Assembly (NCBI GenBank): GCA_034717495.1
Contig: JAYELL010000038.1
Coordinates: 141,760 to 205,759, forward strand
Source of the DNA: Chloroflexota bacterium
GTDB taxonomy: Bacteria > Chloroflexota > Anaerolineae > JAAEKA01
Reading direction: 5' to 3'
Length of the DNA stretch: 64,000 nucleotides
Below the pieces are notes generated by a model, which was not told the DNA's origin, searched no databases, and was given only the letters and a program-made list of their open reading frames with translations. A program made the position numbers and the translations under genes. This document shows positions 1-7,217 of this stretch, piece by piece (position 1 is the first letter of the stretch; each line of letters begins with the position of its first letter).

Positions 1-28
1 CCAGAGGGCAATCGTTCTTGTGAATTTC

Positions 29-79
29 TGACATTCTGAGACTCCGACACCCTGAGACTCCGACACTCTGAAACCCTGC
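29..79. repeat. 8-base-period degenerate repeat
   Basis: Imperfect tandem units of about eight bases of the type GACTCCGA / CACCCTGA. They resemble tracts in other gaps of the C1 cluster (349-446, 5095-5130, 7170-7200). No coding potential or terminator is evident. Confidence 0.6.
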
Positions 80-95
80 CCCAAGGAGAACCCAC

Positions 96-344
96 GTGAC
101 CGAAGAAACCACCCCCCAACCGGAATACACTGTCGAACAGATCGTTGCTGCCATTAGCCAGCAGATCGAAGTGAGTCATGGTGGGTGGGTTGAGTTCGTC
201 GATTATGACGGCAAGGTATTAAGCGTACGCCTGCAAGGCAACTGCGTTGGATGTCCCATGTCCCAGTACACGCTGGCCATGGGCATCGGCGAGACCGTAA
301 AACAGTTCTTTCCGGAACTGGAGTCGGTGCAGGCGGTCCCGTAG
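96..344 (+). CDS. NifU C-terminal-domain-like Fe-S scaffold protein
   Basis: An 82-residue protein that is essentially one NifU C-terminal-type domain. The pair C50-x-x-C53 (CVGCPMS) is the usual iron-sulfur or metal-binding site, and it is followed by the family-typical helix ending in FFPEL. Its likely role is iron-sulfur cluster delivery in the cytoplasm. The start is GTG, chosen because AGGAGA lies seven bases upstream. The gene precedes acsC by about 120 bases of 8-base-period repeat, so it may serve the Fe-S proteins of this cluster; that link is inference from position only. Confidence 0.8.
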   Translation: MTEETTPQPEYTVEQIVAAISQQIEVSHGGWVEFVDYDGKVLSVRLQGNCVGCPMSQYTLAMGIGETVKQFFPELESVQAVP

Positions 345-348
345 ACAG

Positions 349-446
349 AGGATCAGAAGCCAGAAAGTCAGAGGGCCAGAAATGGGCTCGATTTGAGACT
401 CTGGGACTCTGGAACTCCGATACTCCGATACTCCGATACTCTGCAC
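349..446. repeat. 8-base-period degenerate repeat
   Basis: A tract between the NifU-like gene and acsC. Units include AGAGGGCC-like octamers, then CTCCGATA three times in a row around 418-441. It lies between a stop codon and the acsC ribosome binding site, so it is transcribed if the genes form an operon. Confidence 0.7.
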
Positions 447-466
447 AGATTGAGAGGAGACCACCC

Positions 467-1813
467 ATGGCCCTATCCGGCCTTCAGATTTACAAACTAC
501 TGCCCAGGACCAACTGCAAGGATTGTGGTTTTCCTACCTGTCTGGCCTTTTCTATGAAACTGGCCCAGAAGCAGGTGGAACTGGCTGCTTGCCCTCATGT
601 GAGCGATGACGCCAAGGCTGCCCTTTCCGAGGCGGCAGCACCGCCTATTCGCCTGATCACGGTAAGCAGTAATGGCCACAAGTTGGAAGTGGGCAACGAG
701 ACGGCGCTTTTCCGCCATGAGAAAAGATTCTTCCACCAACCAGGTCTCTTTGTCCGGGTGAAGGATGGCGATCCGCTGGATGAGGTGAAATCGACGGTTG
801 CCGAGGTGGATGATTACATGGTCGACTACGTTGGCATTGAGTTGAGATTCGACGGCATTGCTGTGGAATGCACTTCAGGGGATCCTGAAACCTACGGCAG
901 TGTGGTGGGTGCCATTTGCGATGCAACCGACAAACTGCTGATCCTGATGGCGGACGATCCAAAGGTCATCAAAGCCGGACTGGCGGCTGCTGGTGAGGAG
1001 CGGAAACCGCTGATCTACAGTGCTGATGGCGACAACTGGCGGCGGATTGCCCTTCAGGCCAAAAAGGTTGGCGCGCCCCTGGTCGTGCGGGTTGACGACG
1101 GCGATCTCGATGCGCTGGCAGAGCTCACCGAGCAGGTCGTCAATTTTGGAGTCGACGACATCGTATTGGATCCCGGTGTACGCGATTTCAATGAGTCGCT
1201 GGCGACCCTGACGGCTGTGCGTCGTCTGGCCCTGAAGGAAAACTTCCGGCCGCTGGGATACCCGGTTATCACCTTCCCTGGCGAGGGAGCCAACGATGCC
1301 TCGAGCGAAGTGGTTCTGGCAAGCCAGCAGATTGCCAAGTACAGCGGCTTCGTGGTTGTGGATCACTTCACACCCGCGTCTGCTTATGCGCTTCTGGTGC
1401 TGCGGGCCAACATCTTCACCGATCCCCAGAAGCCGATCCAGGTTGAACCGGGCATCTACGAGATCAATAATCCCGGCCCCGATGATCCGGTGATGGTTAC
1501 CACCAATTTCAGTATTACCTACTTCAGTGTGGCCAACGAGTTGGAGAGCAGCGGAAAGCCTGGCTGGCTGATGGTCGCCGACGCCGAGGGCATGAGCGTA
1601 CTCACCGCCTGGGCCGCCGGTAAATTTGATGCAGAACGCATCGCCAAGGGTGTCAAGGAATTCGGCATCGAGGACAAGATCAATCACAACAGTTTGATCT
1701 TGCCCGGGCATGTGGCCGTACTTATGGGTGAACTGGAAGAAGAACTGCCCGGCTGGAAGATCATGGTCGGCCCGCGCGAGGCGGTTGATCTGCCGGGCTT
1801 CCTGAAGATGTAG
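467..1813 (+). CDS. acsC: Corrinoid iron-sulfur protein large subunit (CODH/ACS gamma)
   Basis: A 448-residue protein, the usual length for AcsC. The N terminus has the [4Fe-4S] motif C17-C20-C25-C42 in the sequence TNCKDCGFPTC, followed by a TIM barrel that docks on AcsE and a C-terminal corrinoid-binding domain. It carries the methyl group on cobalamin between methyltetrahydrofolate and acetyl-CoA synthase. An open frame extends upstream to 251, but the ATG at 467 follows GAGGAG and matches the family N terminus. The partner small subunit acsD is not in the window. RACo (acsV) follows 58 bases later. Confidence 0.95.
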   Translation: MALSGLQIYKLLPRTNCKDCGFPTCLAFSMKLAQKQVELAACPHVSDDAKAALSEAAAPPIRLITVSSNGHKLEVGNETALFRHEKRFFHQPGLFVRVKDGDPLDEVKSTVAEVDDYMVDYVGIELRFDGIAVECTSGDPETYGSVVGAICDATDKLLILMADDPKVIKAGLAAAGEERKPLIYSADGDNWRRIALQAKKVGAPLVVRVDDGDLDALAELTEQVVNFGVDDIVLDPGVRDFNESLATLTAVRRLALKENFRPLGYPVITFPGEGANDASSEVVLASQQIAKYSGFVVVDHFTPASAYALLVLRANIFTDPQKPIQVEPGIYEINNPGPDDPVMVTTNFSITYFSVANELESSGKPGWLMVADAEGMSVLTAWAAGKFDAERIAKGVKEFGIEDKINHNSLILPGHVAVLMGELEEELPGWKIMVGPREAVDLPGFLKM

Positions 1814-1865
1814 CGACAGTAATCGGTGATCGGCTATCAGTAATCCGATTGCCGATCACCGGACC
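1814..1865. repeat. Degenerate short repeat with GATCGG/CCGATC units
   Basis: The gap between acsC and acsV is filled by alternating GTGATCGG, AGTAATCC and GCCGATCA units, the same 8-base rhythm as the other gaps in this cluster but a different sequence. Partial inverted complementarity could fold as a hairpin. Confidence 0.45.
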
Positions 1866-1871
1866 AACCAT

Positions 1872-3944
1872 ATGACACATACAATTCACACGGTTCAGTT
1901 CGAGCCGGCTGGAGCGACGATTGCTGTTCCGGCCGGTACGACGATCGTCGACGCGGCTCAAGCCGCCGGTATTGACCTGAACATCCCCTGCGGTGGGCAA
2001 GGTCGGTGCGGGCGATGCGCCGTTAACGTTCGCGCGAACAACGGTGGTGACCCGGTGCGACGCCGCTCTACCTTGCGGCTGTCGGCCGACGACATCGCGG
2101 CTGGCTACGCGCTGGCCTGCCAGACGGTGATCACCGGTGATGCGACGATCACGGTGCCTCCGCAAGAGCGCATCGCCCGCATTCTGACCACCGACAAGAC
2201 GGTTCGCAAGATCGAACTGCCCTTCGATTACAGCATCGAGCGGCAGCCGCTGCGAGCCTGTTTCCTACAGCTCGACCCGCCCAGCCTGGAGGATCAAACC
2301 GATGACTGGAGTCGGGTGCAGGCAGCACTGCATCGGCAGACAGGTGGGGATGGCACCGGATTCCTGATCGATCTGCCAACATTGCGAAAACTGGGATCGG
2401 TCCTGCGCCAGGCCGACTGGCAAGTAACGGCGATCCTTGAGAACACCACATGGGATCGCCCCACAGGACCGCCGCGTGTCGTCGATGTTCTGCCGGGTGA
2501 TCAGACCGGGCACCTTTGGGCAGCAGCGTTGGACATCGGCACAACAACCGTTTCCCTTTTTCTGGTGGACCTGGCGACCGGCCGGGTTGTGGCACAGGCT
2601 GCCGACTATAACGGACAGATCCGGCGGGGCGAGGATGTTATCAGCAGGATCATCTATGCCAACAAAAGAGGACGCGGCGACGAGGCGACACGGCGACACG
2701 GCGACACGGAAACGCGAAGGCGCGGGCAGGGCATGACGGGCGGGCAGGCTGAGTTGCAGCAGTTGGTATTGGAGACGATCAACGGCCTGATCGGGCAGGT
2801 GTGCGGCTTTCGGGGCATCGAGCCGGAACAGATCGTTAAAATGGTGGTCTCCGGAAATCCCACCATGCACCATCTGTTCCTGGGACTGCCTCCTGAACCC
2901 ATTCGACTGGATCCATACATCCCGGCGGCCAACCACTATCCCGCCATCTCGGCCAGCGAACTGGGGCTCGCCATCAATGGGCAGGCAACCGTCGACTGTC
3001 TGCCGGGCGTGGCAAGCTACGTGGGTGCCGATATCAGTGCCGGCATTCTGGGATCAGGGCTCTGTCGGATCATCGAAAAGACCGGCGATGGCCTGCCCAT
3101 TCTCTTTCTGGACATCGGTACCAACGGAGAGATGGTGCTGGGCGACTGCGACTGGCTTGTGACCTGTGCCTGCTCTGCTGGTCCTGCCTTCGAGGGGGCC
3201 GGCGTGCACAATGGCATGCGAGCCACCCTGGGTGCCATCGACGAGGTGTGGATTAACACCCAGACCTATGAGCCGACCATCAGCGTCATTGGTGAGGAGG
3301 AGGGGGAGAAGCCCAGAGGCCTCTGCGGCTCGGCGTTGATTTCGCTGGTTGCGGAGTTATTCATCACCGGCGTGATCGACAGAAGCGGCAACCTGAACTT
3401 TGATTTGTATGACCTGGACGCCGGGGACTCGGTCGGGGACCGTCCCCAGTTTCGTCCCAGGGTTCGTGAGGGAGAACACGGCGGCGAATATGTGGTGGTC
3501 TGGGCAGAAGAAAGTGGCACTGGCGAGGATATCGTCATCACCGCGGTCGATATCGACAACCTGTTGAGGGCCAAGGCCGCGATCTACGCCGGCTGTTCGG
3601 TTTTGGCGGGCAGCGTGGGACTCACGATGGATGTGGTGAGCCAGGTGCTGGTCGGCGGTTCCTTTGGCAAACATATCAATGTTGAGAAGGCGGTGCAGCT
3701 GGGCTTGTTACCCGATGTTCCCTGGGAGAAGTTCCGGTTCCTTGGCAACACGTCGATCCAGGGCGCCTACATGGCGCTGTTGGATAGCGACCTGCGCCAA
3801 CGGGTGGCTGAGATCGCCGGAAACATGACCTATCTCGAGTTGTCCTGCGACAACCAGTTCTACGATCAATTCATGTCTGCACTGTTTCTGCCCCATACCG
3901 ATATGAGCCAGTTTCCGTCGGTGGCGGCATTGCTGGCAGAATAG
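1872..3944 (+). CDS. acsV: Reductive activator of the corrinoid iron-sulfur protein (RACo, DUF4445)
   Basis: A 690-residue ATP-dependent activator that re-reduces inactive Co(II) in AcsC to Co(I). The N terminus is a plant-type [2Fe-2S] ferredoxin with ligands C40, C46, C49 and C83. A linker follows, then an ASKHA-type ATPase that begins around residue 218 with the phosphate-binding motif DIGTTTVSLF. The gene directly follows acsC, as in acetogens. Residues about 266-290 are low-complexity and Arg-rich; they are encoded by a tandem GGCGACAC repeat at about 2667-2742 that looks like intergenic repeat captured in frame. No strong Shine-Dalgarno sequence precedes the ATG. Confidence 0.93.
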   Translation: MTHTIHTVQFEPAGATIAVPAGTTIVDAAQAAGIDLNIPCGGQGRCGRCAVNVRANNGGDPVRRRSTLRLSADDIAAGYALACQTVITGDATITVPPQERIARILTTDKTVRKIELPFDYSIERQPLRACFLQLDPPSLEDQTDDWSRVQAALHRQTGGDGTGFLIDLPTLRKLGSVLRQADWQVTAILENTTWDRPTGPPRVVDVLPGDQTGHLWAAALDIGTTTVSLFLVDLATGRVVAQAADYNGQIRRGEDVISRIIYANKRGRGDEATRRHGDTETRRRGQGMTGGQAELQQLVLETINGLIGQVCGFRGIEPEQIVKMVVSGNPTMHHLFLGLPPEPIRLDPYIPAANHYPAISASELGLAINGQATVDCLPGVASYVGADISAGILGSGLCRIIEKTGDGLPILFLDIGTNGEMVLGDCDWLVTCACSAGPAFEGAGVHNGMRATLGAIDEVWINTQTYEPTISVIGEEEGEKPRGLCGSALISLVAELFITGVIDRSGNLNFDLYDLDAGDSVGDRPQFRPRVREGEHGGEYVVVWAEESGTGEDIVITAVDIDNLLRAKAAIYAGCSVLAGSVGLTMDVVSQVLVGGSFGKHINVEKAVQLGLLPDVPWEKFRFLGNTSIQGAYMALLDSDLRQRVAEIAGNMTYLELSCDNQFYDQFMSALFLPHTDMSQFPSVAALLAE
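2667..2742 (+). repeat. In-frame GGCGACAC tandem repeat inside acsV
   Basis: Three exact GGCGACAC copies plus decayed flanks sit inside the acsV reading frame. The translation (RRHGDTETRRRG region) has no counterpart expected in the ASKHA fold. The three-copy core is 24 bases, which keeps the frame. Confidence 0.7.
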
Positions 3945-4286
3945 CCACGAATTACACGAATTTGATCAGAAAACAAATTGATAATGACACAGTACATCTG
4001 TCATTGCGAGGAAGCCGAGTGTTACGCTATCGAGAGATGCGAAAGCTGTATCAGCGAGGCTGACGTGGCAATCTCAATATGACTTTACTTCACGATGAAC
4101 ATAATTGACTTGTAGGCTACTCTGAGATTGCTTCGGCCCGATGGAGTGGCTGAGATTACGGGATTTCGGGACCGGGCCTCGCAATGACAAACTGCAATAT
4201 CTGGAATAACTGAGCAGTAGTTCGGTGAGACACAGTTTCTGCCGAAAAACAATTTGTCAAATTCGTGGCAAAGATTGGAGCCTATA
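3945..4286. other. Gene-free stretch holding a 187-bp MITE-like element
   Basis: No credible ORF. It contains the inverted-repeat element at 4001-4187. The remainder ends in the TTG start and ribosome binding site of the CooC gene. Confidence 0.6.
4001..4187. mobile_element. MITE-like element, 187 bp, copy A
   Basis: The ends are perfect 11-bp inverted repeats, TCATTGCGAGG at 4001-4011 and CCTCGCAATGA at 4177-4187. A nested inverted pair, GCAATCTCA (4068-4076) and TGAGATTGC (4123-4131), sits inside. A second copy of identical length lies at 14423-14609 and a half copy at about 15565-15614. It has no coding capacity. Confidence 0.75.
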
Positions 4287-5069
4287 TTGACCACAACAAT
4301 CGCATTAGCCGGCAAGGGAGGTACGGGAAAAACCACCATTGCTGCTCTCTTGATCGATATACTGGCAGCTCGAGGCGCCGGGCCCATCATGGCGATCGAT
4401 GCTGATCCCAGCAGCAACCTTAACCTGGCGCTGGGTATTCCCCTCAATCGGACCATCGGCGACATCCGAGAGGACCTGCTGGAGGATGTTCAGCGCACAC
4501 AGATGGCTTTGGGAGTTTCCCAGCGGGAAGTACTCGACGTAGAAATTCGTATGGCCGTCGAGGAGGCAGAGGATTTCGACCTGTTGGTAATGGGTCGCCC
4601 CGAGGGGCCAGGCTGCTACTGCCCGGTCAACCATACGCTGCGTCAGGTAGTTGACCTGATGGAGGAAAGCTACAACTACGTGGTGATGGACAACGAGGCA
4701 GGAATGGAGCATCTGAGCCGCAGGACCACCCGGGACGTGGACTGGCTCCTTTTGGTCAGCGACCCCAGCGTGCGCGGCATGACTGCGATAGGTCACATGA
4801 TCAAGATGGCTGATGCGCTGAACATCAACGTAAAGAACAAGGCCATCGTCATCAACCGGGTGCCCACTTCAAGCAATGGAAACAACGAGATTCCACCGGC
4901 CGTCCAGGCCATGATCGACGAGTTTGACGCACCTCTGTTGGGGGTGATAGCGGCCGACCTGATGGTGAACCAGTACGACGCCGAGGGCAAACCGTTGGTA
5001 CAGTTGCCGCCAGATAGTCCAGCTCGCCAGGGAGTCGCGGCACTCGTGGATAGAATCGTGTTTGGATAG
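4287..5069 (+). CDS. cooC: CooC-type nickel/CODH maturation ATPase
   Basis: A 260-residue SIMIBI-class ATPase of the CooC/MinD type. It has a deviant Walker A (GKGGTGKTT, residues 9-17), the DADPSSN switch segment, and the CooC metal-binding C-x-C motif (C110-Y-C112). The family inserts nickel into CODH or ACS in an ATP-dependent way. The start is TTG at 4287, preceded by GGAG six bases away; an upstream in-frame TTG at 4254 has no binding site. A second CooC-like gene lies at 14755. Which one serves CODH and which ACS (AcsF) cannot be told from sequence alone. Confidence 0.88.
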   Translation: MTTTIALAGKGGTGKTTIAALLIDILAARGAGPIMAIDADPSSNLNLALGIPLNRTIGDIREDLLEDVQRTQMALGVSQREVLDVEIRMAVEEAEDFDLLVMGRPEGPGCYCPVNHTLRQVVDLMEESYNYVVMDNEAGMEHLSRRTTRDVDWLLLVSDPSVRGMTAIGHMIKMADALNINVKNKAIVINRVPTSSNGNNEIPPAVQAMIDEFDAPLLGVIAADLMVNQYDAEGKPLVQLPPDSPARQGVAALVDRIVFG

Positions 5070-5094
5070 GTGAAGAAGGCACAAAGGTTGCACT

Positions 5095-5130
5095 TCGGTA
5101 ACTCTGCGACTCTGCCCCTCTGTCACTCTT
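5095..5130. repeat. 8-base-period repeat (ACTCTGCG units)
   Basis: Short tract of ACTCTGCG, ACTCTGCC and CACTCTTG-like octamers between cooC and the DinB-like gene. Confidence 0.55.
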
Positions 5131-5144
5131 GAACTGGAACACTC

Positions 5145-5657
5145 ATGACTCACCCACTGGTCACCCAACTCCGTTTCGCCCGCAGTGAGTTCGTGCGCTG
5201 TCTGGATGGCGTGTCCGATGAGGATTCCCGCAAGCGATACCTACCCATGAACGGCATCAGCTGGATGATCGGCCATCTGGCCAACCAGGAGCAGTGGTAC
5301 TGGCTGATCCTGGCTGAAGGCAGGTCTGTTGTTCCAGGACTCAACGACCTGGTAGGCTATGGCAAGCCTGCCAGCACGCCACCCCTGGCAGAGATGTGGA
5401 CCGCGTGGCGTGAGGTGACTGCCGCGGCCGACGAGTATCTGGACACGGTGACCGGCGAGACTCTGTTGTCCCATTTCGACTGGGAAGGAGAGCCGGTCGG
5501 GGAGAGCGTCGGCACCTTGTTGCAGCGCAACCTCTATCACTACTGGTTCCATACTGGTGAGGCCCACGCCGTGCGCCAGATGCTGGGCCATCCCGATCTG
5601 CCCCAGTTCGTAGGCGGGTTTGGCGAGGCGGTGTATCGTCCCGAAAGGCCTGCCTGA
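5145..5657 (+). CDS. DinB-like (DUF664/DinB_2) four-helix protein
   Basis: A 170-residue protein with features of the DinB/YfiT superfamily. The first helix carries the segment HLANQEQW (about residues 44-51), and a late helix carries HYWFHTGEAHA, giving the histidine set that binds a metal in this fold. Family members are thiol-dependent S-transferases or hydrolases in the cytoplasm; the substrate is unknown. It sits between cooC and acsE in the same orientation, an unusual neighbour for C1 genes. A functional connection is not shown. Confidence 0.75.
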   Translation: MTHPLVTQLRFARSEFVRCLDGVSDEDSRKRYLPMNGISWMIGHLANQEQWYWLILAEGRSVVPGLNDLVGYGKPASTPPLAEMWTAWREVTAAADEYLDTVTGETLLSHFDWEGEPVGESVGTLLQRNLYHYWFHTGEAHAVRQMLGHPDLPQFVGGFGEAVYRPERPA

Positions 5658-5723
5658 TAAGGGTCTCTGCCGATCAATTGACACCACCCACCATACATTT
5701 GTTAGGAGAGGAGACACGCTCCA

Positions 5724-6650
5724 ATGCAATTCAACATCATCGGCGAGAACATTCACATTATCTCGCCCAAGGTCAAGGCAGCAGTACGGGATCGTAACGT
5801 CAAGTTCTTCCAGGACCTGGCCGTCGCTCAGGTGGAAGCTGGCGCGGTAGCGCTGGACCTGAATATCGGGCCGCAGAAGAAACATGGTCATGAGATCATG
5901 CCATGGCTTGTGGAGATCGTCCAGGAAGTGGTGGATGTCCCTCTCAGTTTCGACACCATGAACCTGGCTGCCATCGAGGCAGGCTGCAAGGTGGCCAGGG
6001 TGCAGCCTATCATCAACTCCACCTCGGCCGACCCTGAGCGTCTGGAAACAGTAACGCCCCTGGCAAAAAAGTACAACACCAAGCTCGTCGCCCTCACCAT
6101 GGGCACCGGCATGATCCCCGTTGGCGCCGACGAGCGGGTCAACATCGCGCTGGAGACCCTGATCCCCAAGGCGCTGGAACTTGAGATTCCCGTCGAGGAC
6201 CTGATCATCGACCCGCTCTCCCTGACCGTGGTGGGCTGCCAGGAATACGCGCCCGAGTGCGTCGAGGCGGTGCGCATGCTCAAATTTGCCTGGGACCCGC
6301 CGCCGGCGGTATCGGTGGGCCTGTCCAACACATCCAACCGGGTGCCCCACGCCTTGCGCCCGCTGATCAACCAGACCTACCTGATCATGCTCATGGGCGC
6401 AGGCCTGGACACCGCCATTGCTGACCCTCTGGACGAGGGCGTGGTCGAAACGATCCGCATCGTCGAGCAGCGGGACGAAAGCACAGCGCTAAACCAGCTC
6501 AAGCTGCGCCTCTTCGACGCCACCATGGAGATGGACACCCTTCAGCCCGAGGATGTGGACTTCGACGATCCCGACCAGGTGGCATTCTGGAAGACGGTGC
6601 AGATCCTGCGGAACGACGTGATCTACACCGACTCGTATCTGGATTTGTAG
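5724..6650 (+). CDS. acsE: Methyltetrahydrofolate:corrinoid iron-sulfur protein methyltransferase
   Basis: A 308-residue TIM-barrel methyltransferase (pterin-binding family) that moves the methyl group from CH3-THF to Co(I) of AcsC. Family hallmarks are visible: D77 in SFDTMN, N98 in PIINSTS, D163 in IIDPL and N202 in GLSNTSN, which correspond to folate-binding residues of the Moorella enzyme. The length is somewhat longer than the 262-residue Moorella protein because of a C-terminal extension of about 40 residues ending in DVIYTDSYLDL. An AGGAGAGGAG stretch precedes the ATG. Confidence 0.94.
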   Translation: MQFNIIGENIHIISPKVKAAVRDRNVKFFQDLAVAQVEAGAVALDLNIGPQKKHGHEIMPWLVEIVQEVVDVPLSFDTMNLAAIEAGCKVARVQPIINSTSADPERLETVTPLAKKYNTKLVALTMGTGMIPVGADERVNIALETLIPKALELEIPVEDLIIDPLSLTVVGCQEYAPECVEAVRMLKFAWDPPPAVSVGLSNTSNRVPHALRPLINQTYLIMLMGAGLDTAIADPLDEGVVETIRIVEQRDESTALNQLKLRLFDATMEMDTLQPEDVDFDDPDQVAFWKTVQILRNDVIYTDSYLDL

Positions 6651-6659
6651 CATGGTTGC

Positions 6660-6727
6660 TGAAGGCGCAGAGTCGCAGGGCTCCAAATGTCCCAATAGCA
6701 CATAGGACGCAGGGGCGCAAAGTCTCA
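6660..6727. repeat. Degenerate repeat (GGCGCAGAGTCGCAGG type)
   Basis: Short GCGCAGAG/TCGCAGGG/GACGCAGG units follow the acsE stop codon. They are similar in style to the tracts at 7170-7200 and to the one captured in the second hdrA gene at about 20403-20432. Confidence 0.45.
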
Positions 6728-6777
6728 GTGTGCCTGCAATGAAAGGATTACCGGCATTGCCGGATTCTTGGGGGAAC

Positions 6778-7140
6778 ATGAACGGAAAGGATGAAAGGCA
6801 AAGAAGACCTCGCGGATACGAGAACACGGAAATCTTCAGGCTGAGCAAACGCCTGGCGGTTGAGATCCACAGGATGACGTTGGCGGAATTGCCAAAGTTC
6901 GAGCTGTACGAACAGGGTTCGCAGATCAGACGCTCCAGCAAATCTGTTGTCGCCAACTTCGTTGAAGGCTATGGCATGCGTCGATACAAAGGCCAGCACA
7001 GCGTATACGTCAACCGGTCAATTGCGTCCAATGACGAGACCAAGGCGCACCTGGAAATGCTCCACGAGACCGGCTCTCTCAACGCCAACCGCTACAGGCA
7101 TTTCTACAACAACTACCGTCGCCTTGGTGCTATGCTCTAG
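6778..7140 (+). CDS. Four-helix-bundle protein (23S rRNA intervening-sequence protein family)
   Basis: A 120-residue protein of the S23/IVP four-helix-bundle family. The consensus stretch [20 protein letters not shown] is clear, followed by the family-typical [12 protein letters not shown]. The fold is known and the function is not; many members are stand-alone genes unrelated to rRNA. An upstream GTG at 6730 is possible, but the ATG at 6778 follows a GGGGGA box and gives the standard length. It lies between acsE and the hdrA-gltD fusion and may be a later insertion. Confidence 0.85.
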   Translation: MNGKDERQRRPRGYENTEIFRLSKRLAVEIHRMTLAELPKFELYEQGSQIRRSSKSVVANFVEGYGMRRYKGQHSVYVNRSIASNDETKAHLEMLHETGSLNANRYRHFYNNYRRLGAML

Positions 7141-7164
7141 AACTGCTTGAAGTCACTCGACGCC

Positions 7165-7202
7165 TAACCCGCGACCTTGCGACCTTGCGACCCTGCGACA
7201 TC
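7165..7202. repeat. Octamer repeat TTGCGACC
   Basis: TTGCGACC occurs twice exactly, followed by CTGCGAC, just upstream of the ribosome binding site of the hdrA-gltD gene. Confidence 0.7.
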
Positions 7203-7217
7203 TGAAGGAGTTGTAAC

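Noticed and set aside
418-446. Direct repeats that could suggest a CRISPR array
   Set aside because: The units are eight bases with no spacers, and no cas genes are present.
5241-6350. 369-codon minus-strand frame over the DinB-like gene and acsE
   Set aside because: It spans two well-supported plus-strand genes and shows only low-complexity residues.
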